From NCBI GenBank assembly GCA_947503925.1, contig CANNFQ010000001.1:1054001-1118000 (forward strand): 64,000 nt of DNA, in the 5' to 3' direction. Shown here one piece after another: positions 57,053 through 64,000 of this stretch. The first letter of the stretch is position 1, and each line of letters starts with the position of its first letter. The notes beneath the pieces were generated by a model. The model made no database searches. It worked only from the letters and a program-made list of their open reading frames with translations, and was not told the DNA's origin. The DNA is from an uncultured Paracoccaceae bacterium (GTDB lineage: Bacteria > Pseudomonadota > Alphaproteobacteria > Rhodobacterales > Rhodobacteraceae). A program made the translations under genes and the position numbers.

Positions 57053-57528
57053 TGTCCGGCCTGACGCATTTTGACGGCGACGGTCAGGCACATATGGTTG
57101 ATGTCTCCGACAAACCCGTGACCGCCCGCATCGCCGTGGCCGAAGGGCATGTGCGGATGAATCGCGAAACGCTCGCCCTCATCACCGAAGGCCGCGCAGG
57201 CAAAGGCGACGTGCTGGGCATCGCCCGGATTGCTGGCATCACCGGGGCCAAGAAAACCAGCGATCTGATCCCACTTTGCCACCCTCTGCCGATCACCAAA
57301 GTTGCGCTGGACCTGACACCTGACGACACCCTCCCGGGCATTCGGATCACCGCCACCGTCAAAACCGGCGGGCAAACCGGCGTCGAAATGGAAGCGCTCA
57401 CCGCCGTGTCCACCGCCGCGCTGACGGTCTATGACATGGTCAAAGCGGTGCAAAAAGACATGGAAATCGGGAGCATCCGACTAACACTCAAAGACGGCGG
57501 CAAATCGGGGCGGTTCGAGAACCCATGA
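57052..57528 (+). CDS. moaC: Cyclic pyranopterin monophosphate synthase
   Basis: A 158-residue molybdenum-cofactor enzyme forming cPMP with MoaA. Family motifs [31 protein letters not shown] and [19 protein letters not shown] (split as VEMEALTAV and [10 protein letters not shown]) are intact. It joins trpC by one base and the GIY-YIG gene by four, and moeA, the next step partner, follows after that inserted gene. Confidence 0.95.
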   Translation: MSGLTHFDGDGQAHMVDVSDKPVTARIAVAEGHVRMNRETLALITEGRAGKGDVLGIARIAGITGAKKTSDLIPLCHPLPITKVALDLTPDDTLPGIRITATVKTGGQTGVEMEALTAVSTAALTVYDMVKAVQKDMEIGSIRLTLKDGGKSGRFENP

Positions 57529-58424
57529 ACATCAAAGGCAAATCGCTCGAATTGTTCTTCGTCGATGGCCGCCCCGACGGCATGCTCACTGCGGAAGTTT
57601 TTAACTGGACCGGACACGTCCTCCGCGCCCCACGCACGCAGCTCAAGGAAGCACTGACACGACCAGAAGCCAGATATACTGGTGTCTATCTGTTGTTTGG
57701 TGATCATGAGGGCGCAACGACACTTTATGTCGGCGAAGCAGAGGAAATGCGCACACGCCTCCGCGACCACGCCATAAGCAAGGACTGGTGGGATACCGCC
57801 GTGCTTGTGACTTCAGCCGCCAACAACCTGCACAAGGCGCACGTAAAATACTTGGAGTCCCGTCTGGTAGAAATTGCAAAGGACGTCGGAAAAGTAGATC
57901 TGGATAACGGCAATATACCCCCCCGCAGCAGCTTGTCTGAAGCAGCGCAATCCAACATGGAAAGCTTCATCGACACTTTGATGATGGTATTGCCAGCCAT
58001 CCGCATTGATGCGTTTCTCAACAAGAAGCGCCAAACATCGACAAGAATAACCGACGAATCCGCAGATATCACTGCGCCAACCTTCGAATGCGTTGTTCCA
58101 CGTCATGGTGTCGATGCGAAAGCCATATTGCGCAATGGTGAGATGATCGTCTTGGAAAGCTCAAAGGTGCGTTCTTCTTGGGTTGGTGATCGCGCATCCA
58201 AAACAAGTTACTTCAAACTCCATGATGAACTTTTGGCAAATGGGACAATCGCTGTCGTCGGCGATGAGGGTATCCTGACGCAAGATTATGCGTTCTCTAG
58301 CCCCTCAGCGGCAGCCGCCGTCGTCTCTGGTCGTTCTTCGAATGGGCGCACGGCATGGAAGGTTGCTGACACAGGGCAAACATATGCGGACTGGGAAGCG
58401 GCTAACTTAGAGAGCCCGACATGA
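57525..58424 (+). CDS. GIY-YIG nuclease family protein with DUF4357 domain
   Basis: A 299-residue protein. The GIY-YIG domain (about residues 48-125) has GVYLLFG and [13 protein letters not shown] with the conserved Arg, and Glu in [14 protein letters not shown]-terminal DUF4357 domain (about 230-295) has [20 protein letters not shown] and WKVADTG. It could cut DNA, but no target is known. It is wedged between moaC and moeA with four-base overlaps at both ends, and its lower GC and codon use differ from the neighbours, suggesting later arrival. Confidence 0.87.
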   Translation: MNIKGKSLELFFVDGRPDGMLTAEVFNWTGHVLRAPRTQLKEALTRPEARYTGVYLLFGDHEGATTLYVGEAEEMRTRLRDHAISKDWWDTAVLVTSAANNLHKAHVKYLESRLVEIAKDVGKVDLDNGNIPPRSSLSEAAQSNMESFIDTLMMVLPAIRIDAFLNKKRQTSTRITDESADITAPTFECVVPRHGVDAKAILRNGEMIVLESSKVRSSWVGDRASKTSYFKLHDELLANGTIAVVGDEGILTQDYAFSSPSAAAAVVSGRSSNGRTAWKVADTGQTYADWEAANLESPT

Positions 58425-59593
58425 TCTCAGTCGACGACGCCCTAGCGCATCTTTTTGCGCTTGTGGACACATTGCCGACCGAAACGGTCCCTTTAGCAAA
58501 GGCCAATGGGCGTGTGTTGGCGACCCCCGTCAAAGCACAGCGTGATCAGCCGCCTTTTGCGGCCTCTGCGATGGACGGTTACGCCGTCGCGAATGCCGAC
58601 GTGGAAAACGCAGCACAGTTTGAGGTTATCGGCGAGGCGGCAGCTGGCCACGCCTTCACCGGCACGGTCACCCATGGTCAAGCCACCCGCATCTTTACCG
58701 GGGCCCCGCTGCCCGCAGGCACGGACCGGGTGATCATCCAAGAGGATGTGACACGCAACGGCGACATTATCACCCTTGGCGACAATCTGGACAGCAAACC
58801 ACATGTGCGCCCCGCCGGTGCCGATTTCCGGGTGGGCGATACGGTTGACGCACCGCGCGCCCTGACCCCGTCTGATATCGCCCTGCTTGCCGCGATGAAT
58901 ATCGCCAATGTTACCGTCACCCGCCGCCCCATAGTCGCGATAATCGCGACCGGGGACGAACTGGTGCAACCGGGCGAAGACCCCGGACCGGATCAGATCA
59001 TCGCCTCTAACAGCTATGGGATCGCGGGGCTTGTCGAAAACCTCGGGGCGCGGGCACGGTTGCTACCCATCGCGCGGGACACCGCAAAATCGTTGGAGCT
59101 CAGCTTTGATCTGGCAAAGGATGCCGATCTGATCGTCACCATCGGCGGGGCCTCAGTTGGGGATCACGATCTGGTCGGTGATGTGGCGCAATCATTGGGG
59201 ATGGAACGAGCATTCTACAAAATCGCGATGCGGCCGGGCAAACCACTGATGGCAGGACGCATGGGGGGGGCCACGATGATCGGGCTGCCCGGCAATCCGG
59301 TATCGGCCATGGTTTGTGGGCATATTTTTCTGGCGCCGGTCATTCGCAAGATGCTGGGCCTTGGGGCGCAGGCGGCACCCCGGCAGACCGCAACATTAGC
59401 CCATGATATCGGTGCCAATGGTCCGCGAGAGCATTACATGCGCGCGCATCTGGGCCCCGGCGGCGTCACCATCTTTGAACGTCAGGACAGCGCGCTGCTT
59501 ACCGTGCTCGCCGATGCCAATTGTCTTGCGGTGCGGCCTATCGCCGACGCACCCCGCGCAAAGGGTGACGTAATCCACATCATCCCGATTTGA
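58421..59593 (+). CDS. moeA: Molybdopterin molybdenumtransferase
   Basis: A 390-residue MoeA: N-terminal dimer region with PPFAASAMDGYAVANAD, then the MPT-binding fold with ATGDELVQPGEDPGPDQI and TIGGASVGDHDLV, and GLPGNPVSAMV. It inserts molybdate into molybdopterin. Its start overlaps the inserted GIY-YIG gene by four bases. A LexA box and lexA follow after its stop. Confidence 0.95.
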   Translation: MISVDDALAHLFALVDTLPTETVPLAKANGRVLATPVKAQRDQPPFAASAMDGYAVANADVENAAQFEVIGEAAAGHAFTGTVTHGQATRIFTGAPLPAGTDRVIIQEDVTRNGDIITLGDNLDSKPHVRPAGADFRVGDTVDAPRALTPSDIALLAAMNIANVTVTRRPIVAIIATGDELVQPGEDPGPDQIIASNSYGIAGLVENLGARARLLPIARDTAKSLELSFDLAKDADLIVTIGGASVGDHDLVGDVAQSLGMERAFYKIAMRPGKPLMAGRMGGATMIGLPGNPVSAMVCGHIFLAPVIRKMLGLGAQAAPRQTATLAHDIGANGPREHYMRAHLGPGGVTIFERQDSALLTVLADANCLAVRPIADAPRAKGDVIHIIPI

Positions 59594-59603
59594 CACAAAA
59601 CAA

Positions 59604-59618
59604 GAACATGGATAGAAC
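59604..59618. promoter_or_regulatory. LexA box (SOS operator)
   Basis: GAAC-N7-GAAC, the direct-repeat SOS box of alphaproteobacteria, lies 29 bases before the lexA ATG. It supports autoregulation of lexA and a promoter separate from moeA. Confidence 0.92.
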
Positions 59619-59647
59619 ATAAGCAAAACCTGTGAGGGAATGAGCCT

Positions 59648-60334
59648 ATGTTGACAAAGAAGCAACTCGATCTGCTGGAGTTTATCCACAAGCGCGTGCA
59701 GCGCGACGGTGTTCCACCCAGTTTTGACGAAATGAAAGAGGCGCTTGATCTGCGCTCGAAATCGGGCATCCACCGGCTTATTACCGCTTTGGAAGAACGC
59801 GGGTTTATCCGTCGGCTGGCGCATCGGGCGCGGGCGTTGGAAATCGTGAAACTGCCCGATGCGATGCAAGGCAAAACCGGCTTTACCCCCCGTGTGATCG
59901 ACGGTGACAAACCCGATAGCACACCGGCACGGGCCATGCCGGTTGAAACCGGGTCGGTTGAGTTACCTGTGATGGGCCGTATCGCCGCCGGTGTCCCGAT
60001 CGAGGCGATCAGCCAAGTCTCGCACAATGTCCATGTGCCCCAATCCATGATCGGCCAGGGCGAACATTATGCGCTCGAAGTCAAAGGGGATTCGATGATC
60101 GATGCAGGGATCAACAATGGCGATGTCGTTGTCATTCGCGAAACCAGAACCGCCGATAATGGTGATATTGTTGTCGCCCTTGTCGAAGGGCATGAGGCGA
60201 CGTTGAAACGTTTCCGCAAGAACGGCAATGCGATTGCGCTGGAGGCGGCAAACCCCGCCTATGAAACCCGCGTTTTCCGCGATGATCAGGTTAAGGTGCA
60301 GGGCAAGCTGGTCGGGTTAATCCGCACCTATTGA
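59648..60334 (+). CDS. lexA: SOS repressor LexA
   Basis: A 228-residue repressor: N-terminal winged helix (residues 1-65, [19 protein letters not shown] in the recognition region) and a C-terminal S24 protease domain with the Ala114-Gly115 cleavage site in GRIAAGVP, catalytic Ser149 (KGDSM) and Lys187 (ATLKRF). It represses DNA-repair genes until RecA-ssDNA triggers self-cleavage. A LexA box precedes it. It converges with comEC, overlapping by 18 bases. Confidence 0.96.
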   Translation: MLTKKQLDLLEFIHKRVQRDGVPPSFDEMKEALDLRSKSGIHRLITALEERGFIRRLAHRARALEIVKLPDAMQGKTGFTPRVIDGDKPDSTPARAMPVETGSVELPVMGRIAAGVPIEAISQVSHNVHVPQSMIGQGEHYALEVKGDSMIDAGINNGDVVVIRETRTADNGDIVVALVEGHEATLKRFRKNGNAIALEAANPAYETRVFRDDQVKVQGKLVGLIRTY

Positions 60335-62497
60335 GGCCTGCAAAAGGCGATCGGATCGGGGCGCAACAGCGTCCCTTTTTGCATCCAATGACAGGCGCAC
60401 AGGGCCGTTGGCAGCACCCTGCCCCCGGTTCCACGGCCTGTTCCCCGCCAGTTGATGTGCCGTTGTGATGATCAGATCACCATTCGTTGCCAGATCAAGG
60501 GCCAGCGCCCCGCTTTCTCGCAATCCGCGCTGATCATAAACCAGACAGGGGCGCGCGCCCGCATCTGTCTGGTTGCTGATCAGCACATCCGCCCCACCGC
60601 ATCTGGCCAATTCCGCCAACGCAACCTTTCCGGACACCTGTATAATCGTCCAATCACCCAGGGCGGCCTGGACGACACGGCCCGCGCGCTGAAAACCCAA
60701 CCGGGCTGCGGCCACATCCTGCGCCACTGGCCCGCCATCATTCTCCAGCCAGATACCAGCCACAAACCCGCTCCCCTTTGGCTTTGATAAGGCCCGCCCC
60801 TCGGCGGTCATCACACCCAGCAGTGATCCGTTATCCGCAATCAGGATCTGGGGGCGGCTGCTTTGCTGCCAGATCAGGCCTGCCATGATCACGCAGGCCA
60901 GCCCGGCAAACCGGGCGCGCCCTTGCCACAGCACCACAAACAAAAGCCCCAGTGTCAGGACCGGCAACACAGTCCAATGCGGTGCAATCACGTGGCCGAC
61001 CGCACCCGTCTGCCCCGCAACCATATCAGCGACGAAGAGGATCCACCACAGGCCAAGATCCATGAACCACAACCCCACCTGCCACATCCCGAAAGGAGCC
61101 AGACATACAGCCAGCACCGCAGCAGGCATCACCAGCACACCCATTAACGGCACACTCAGCAGGTTTGCGATTAGCCCATAATGGGCGATCTGGTTGAAAT
61201 GGGCCGCCGCAATCGGTGCTGTGGCCAGCCCCGCCACAAAGGATGAAATCACGACGGACAAAACCGCGCGCACCCACTTCGGCAACCGGTGCATATCCGC
61301 ATGGCGCAGATAGCCGAATACGGCCACCAAGGCGGTCGTCGCAGCAAACGACATCTGGAACCCCGGTCCGGTCAACGCCTCCGGTTGCCAGACCAACACG
61401 ATGATCGCAGCAATGGCCACCGCCCGCAATGTCAGGGCACGCCTGTCCAGCAATATCGCGACGAACATCACACCCACCATGATGAATGCCCGTTCGGTGG
61501 CCACGTTCCCCCCTGACAGCGCCAGATAAAACGCGCCTGTGCATAAGGCACAGATGGCGGCGATCTTCTTGGTCGGCCAAAGCAAGGCCAATGGCGTCAA
61601 TGCCAGCACAACACGGACAGCGGCAAAAATGAAACCGGTCAGCAGCCCCATATGAAGCCCTGAAATGGCCAACAGATGCGCAAGGTTGGAGGCGCGTAAA
61701 TTGGCCAGCGTCTCTTGTCCCATCGCGGACCGATCACCCGTCATGATCGCTGCGGCAAAGGCGCCGGTCTCACCGGGCATGGCTTCCTGCACCGCGTTCG
61801 AAATTGCCATCCGCATGGCGAAGATATGCATCTCCCACCCGCGACGCACCGGGATGGCCAGCCGCAAAACGGGGGTGCGGGTGTAACCGACCGCTCCCAA
61901 TTCCAGAAACCAGGCATGGCGTTGGAAATCGAAACCACCCGGCTCTGCCGGGCCAGCGGGCGGCGACAAATGCCCGGTCATGATCAGCGTATCACCAGGG
62001 CGATAACTGGTCAGAACCTGATCGCCATGAACCGAAACACGAACCCGCGCGGGTGTGCGTGCGGGGGCCATATCGGCCAGCACCACCTGATCCAGCGTCA
62101 GGCGCGGGGCATCGCTGGCAGATCGGTCAATGCCAACCACGCGGCCCTCAATCGAACCATAATACCGAAAGCCAAGGACAGGCGCGTCAGCAGCCGCTGT
62201 GCGCCATTTTGCCAGCCCCGCCCCTGCCATCACCAGGATCAGGGCAATCAGCAACGGGGCATAGGCAATATGGACCAATCGAGACATGGCCAGGAGAAGC
62301 AAGGCACCAGCCATAAACCCAGCAAAGACCAGCAGCGAAGGTTCCGTACCCAATGCAAAATACCCACCGATACCACAGGCCAGGCAGACCGGCACCCAGC
62401 CGATCAGCGCCCCTCGCTGCGCCAGAAGCGCATCTTCGATGACGGCACGCACTTGTCCTTCGCCCCTCGGCTTAGTATCCCCCGGGTTCAGCCCCAT
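60317..62497 (-). CDS. ComEC/Rec2-family DNA uptake channel protein
   Basis: A 726-residue inner-membrane protein: N-terminal DUF4131-type region (about 60-250), then the competence domain (about 260-540) with [13 protein letters not shown] and repeated hydrophobic helices. The C-terminal part lacks the HxHxDH metallo-beta-lactamase motif found in longer ComEC proteins. It would pass single-stranded DNA into the cytoplasm during transformation; other competence genes are outside the window. ATG at 62497 was chosen, since the longer frame would overlap gltX. Confidence 0.88.
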   Translation of the reverse strand: MGLNPGDTKPRGEGQVRAVIEDALLAQRGALIGWVPVCLACGIGGYFALGTEPSLLVFAGFMAGALLLLAMSRLVHIAYAPLLIALILVMAGAGLAKWRTAAADAPVLGFRYYGSIEGRVVGIDRSASDAPRLTLDQVVLADMAPARTPARVRVSVHGDQVLTSYRPGDTLIMTGHLSPPAGPAEPGGFDFQRHAWFLELGAVGYTRTPVLRLAIPVRRGWEMHIFAMRMAISNAVQEAMPGETGAFAAAIMTGDRSAMGQETLANLRASNLAHLLAISGLHMGLLTGFIFAAVRVVLALTPLALLWPTKKIAAICALCTGAFYLALSGGNVATERAFIMVGVMFVAILLDRRALTLRAVAIAAIIVLVWQPEALTGPGFQMSFAATTALVAVFGYLRHADMHRLPKWVRAVLSVVISSFVAGLATAPIAAAHFNQIAHYGLIANLLSVPLMGVLVMPAAVLAVCLAPFGMWQVGLWFMDLGLWWILFVADMVAGQTGAVGHVIAPHWTVLPVLTLGLLFVVLWQGRARFAGLACVIMAGLIWQQSSRPQILIADNGSLLGVMTAEGRALSKPKGSGFVAGIWLENDGGPVAQDVAAARLGFQRAGRVVQAALGDWTIIQVSGKVALAELARCGGADVLISNQTDAGARPCLVYDQRGLRESGALALDLATNGDLIITTAHQLAGNRPWNRGQGAANGPVRLSLDAKRDAVAPRSDRLLQASIGAD

Positions 62498-62536
62498 AGA
62501 GTGGGGAAAACTGGTTAGCGAAAGGTTAATTGCAAC

Positions 62537-63931
62537 ATGTCCGTCGTCACCCGTTTCGCCCCTTCCCCGACCGGGGCCTTGCATATCGGCGGGGCGCGCA
62601 CCGCCTTGTTCAACTGGCTTTATGCACGCGGTCGCGGCGGCAAGTTTCTGTTGCGGATCGAAGACACGGACAAGGCACGCTCATCGGATGAGAATAAACA
62701 GGCGATCCTTGACGGGCTGACTTGGCTTGGCCTCGATTGGGATGGAGAGCCATCCAGCCAGGCGGCGAATGCGGCGCGGCATGCGGAAGTGACCCAAGAG
62801 TTGCTGGCCAATGGCAAAGCTTATAAATGCTTCAGTACACAAGAAGAAATCGAAGCCTTCCGCGAAAAGGCTCGCGCAGAAAAGACGTCTACCCTGTTCC
62901 GGTCGCCATGGCGGGACGTAGACGCAGCCGATCACCCCGATGCGCCTTTCGTGATCCGCATCAAGGCGCCACGCATGGGCGAGACAACGCTGCATGACGA
63001 AGTGCAAGGCGATGTCACATGGGCCAATGACCAACTCGACGACATGATCCTGCTGCGCTCTGACGGCACGCCGGTCTATATGCTGGCGGTGGTGGTTGAT
63101 GATCACGACATGGGGGTGACTCATGTGATCCGGGGGGATGACCATCTGGCCAACGCATTCCGGCAGAACATGATTTATGACGCCATGGGTTGGGACAAAC
63201 CGACGCTAGCACATATCCCCCTCATCTTCGGACCTGATGGCAAGAAACTGTCAAAGCGGCACGGGGCGACCGGGGCGGCGGAATATCAGGCAATGGGCTA
63301 CCCGGCGGCAGGCATGCGTAACTACTTGACCCGGCTGGGATGGAGCCATGGGGACGACGAATTCTTCACCGATGCGCAGGCGCGCGAATGGTTCGACTTT
63401 GCCGGTATCGGGAAATCACCTGCACGGTTCGATTTCAAGAAGCTCGCAAACATCTGCGGGCAGCATATTGCGGCCAGTGATGATGCTGCACTGCTGCAAG
63501 AATTGCGCGGCTTTCTGTCAGCAACCGGTCAGGTTGACCTCACGGAAACACAAATCGCGTTAATGTCAAAAGGCATGTACAGCTTGAAAGAACGAGCAAA
63601 GACATTCCCGGAACTCATTGAAAAAGCATATTTTATCCTGACATCGCGACCCGTCACTGTAGAAGAAAAAGCCGCAAAAAACCTTAACGATGTATCCCGT
63701 GGTATACTGTCAGAATTGACGCCGCAGTTGCAAAATGCTAGCTGGTCACGTGACGCTCTTGAAAGGGTCGTTACGTCCGTCGCCGAAGCGCATGACATCA
63801 AGATGGGTAAGCTTGCAGGACCGCTGCGCGCAGCCCTGTCAGGACGTGCCGCCACCCCGAGTGTCTTTGACATGATGTTGGTCCTCGGACCGGACGAAAC
63901 CATCGCCCGGATCAAGGACGCCAGCAACTGA
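62537..63931 (+). CDS. gltX: Glutamyl-tRNA synthetase
   Basis: A 464-residue class I synthetase with the HIGH-type motif in [24 protein letters not shown]-type KLSKRHG, and the alpha-helical anticodon-binding domain at the C-terminus. It charges tRNA-Glu (and in many alphaproteobacteria tRNA-Gln, later amidated). It is divergent from comEC with 39 bases between starts. A TTCGTNACGAA palindrome follows its stop codon. Confidence 0.95.
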   Translation: MSVVTRFAPSPTGALHIGGARTALFNWLYARGRGGKFLLRIEDTDKARSSDENKQAILDGLTWLGLDWDGEPSSQAANAARHAEVTQELLANGKAYKCFSTQEEIEAFREKARAEKTSTLFRSPWRDVDAADHPDAPFVIRIKAPRMGETTLHDEVQGDVTWANDQLDDMILLRSDGTPVYMLAVVVDDHDMGVTHVIRGDDHLANAFRQNMIYDAMGWDKPTLAHIPLIFGPDGKKLSKRHGATGAAEYQAMGYPAAGMRNYLTRLGWSHGDDEFFTDAQAREWFDFAGIGKSPARFDFKKLANICGQHIAASDDAALLQELRGFLSATGQVDLTETQIALMSKGMYSLKERAKTFPELIEKAYFILTSRPVTVEEKAAKNLNDVSRGILSELTPQLQNASWSRDALERVVTSVAEAHDIKMGKLAGPLRAALSGRAATPSVFDMMLVLGPDETIARIKDASN

Positions 63932-63934
63932 AAC

Positions 63935-63951
63935 CAATTCGTTACGAATTG
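63935..63951. repeat. TTCGTNACGAA palindrome after gltX
   Basis: CAATTCGT-T-ACGAATTG is a perfect 8-1-8 palindrome three bases past the gltX stop codon. It shares its core with the two hairpins at the nrdJ stop (38943-39001). Confidence 0.7.
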
Positions 63952-64000
63952 TCAGTAACTGGGCAACAACGACGCAGGCCGCGCCGGTGCAATCTACATG

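Overview
The window reads as core chromosome of an alphaproteobacterium of the family Rhodobacteraceae (Roseobacter group). Supporting signs are the gene order trpE / YibQ-type gene / trpG-trpD / trpC-moaC / moeA-lexA / comEC / gltX, an alphaproteobacterial LexA box (GAAC-N7-GAAC) in front of lexA, a single-chain B12-dependent ribonucleotide reductase, an IalB-family secreted protein and dense, GC-rich coding with short gaps. No phage, plasmid or CRISPR content is visible. The assignment is inferred from gene content, not from a database search.

Layout. 1-7.7 kb is envelope-oriented: a HerA-like ATPase running off the left edge, an IalB-like protein, an operon of ketoacyl-ACP synthase, acyl carrier protein and LpxD, an L,D-transpeptidase and a divergent DUF882 peptidase. 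7.8-9.6 kb is a scar next to tRNA-Thr: a decayed IS3-family element joined in frame to the last part of a type I restriction R subunit, then AT-rich sequence with no recognisable gene. 9.6-19.3 kb is a nine-gene minus-strand catabolic locus: FadR-type regulator, XylF-type ABC importer, FAD dehydrogenase with small subunit, aldehyde dehydrogenase, cycloisomerase/dehydratase of the enolase superfamily and 2-keto-3-deoxygalactonate kinase. It looks like an oxidative sugar or sugar-acid route, but no aldolase is present in the window.

19.4-36.7 kb holds small housekeeping and stress genes: DUF1697, YjbR, a TipA-type MerR regulator, SoxR with a perfect SoxR box facing a VOC gene, an aminotransferase, Ada coupled to a PEP-mutase/isocitrate-lyase family gene, an outer-membrane barrel, anmK, tyrS, acetyltransferases, PhzF, DUF533, a Fur-family regulator, an EamA transporter, enolase, a cupin and an AIM24 protein. 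36.8-45.1 kb is mostly minus strand: a CPA2 antiporter, nrdJ, tRNA-Pro, DUF192, a double cold-shock-domain protein and pdxH. 45.2-64 kb is mostly plus strand: fabI, gpt, an aminotransferase, a PpiD-like chaperone, the trp genes with ung, moaC and moeA interleaved, lexA, convergent comEC, and gltX.

Points most worth a second look: two orphan terminators suggesting small RNAs at 1.5-1.8 kb; the IS/HsdR chimera; the incomplete sugar-acid pathway; a hairpin covering the ribosome-binding site and start codon of ada; a VOC gene with two in-frame starts under a SoxR box; DnaA-, CtrA- and NrdR-like sites upstream of nrdJ; a repeated TTCGTNACGAA palindrome at gene ends; and a GIY-YIG/DUF4357 gene wedged between moaC and moeA with 4-base overlaps on both sides. 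All were read by eye; homology calls rest on motifs and family knowledge.
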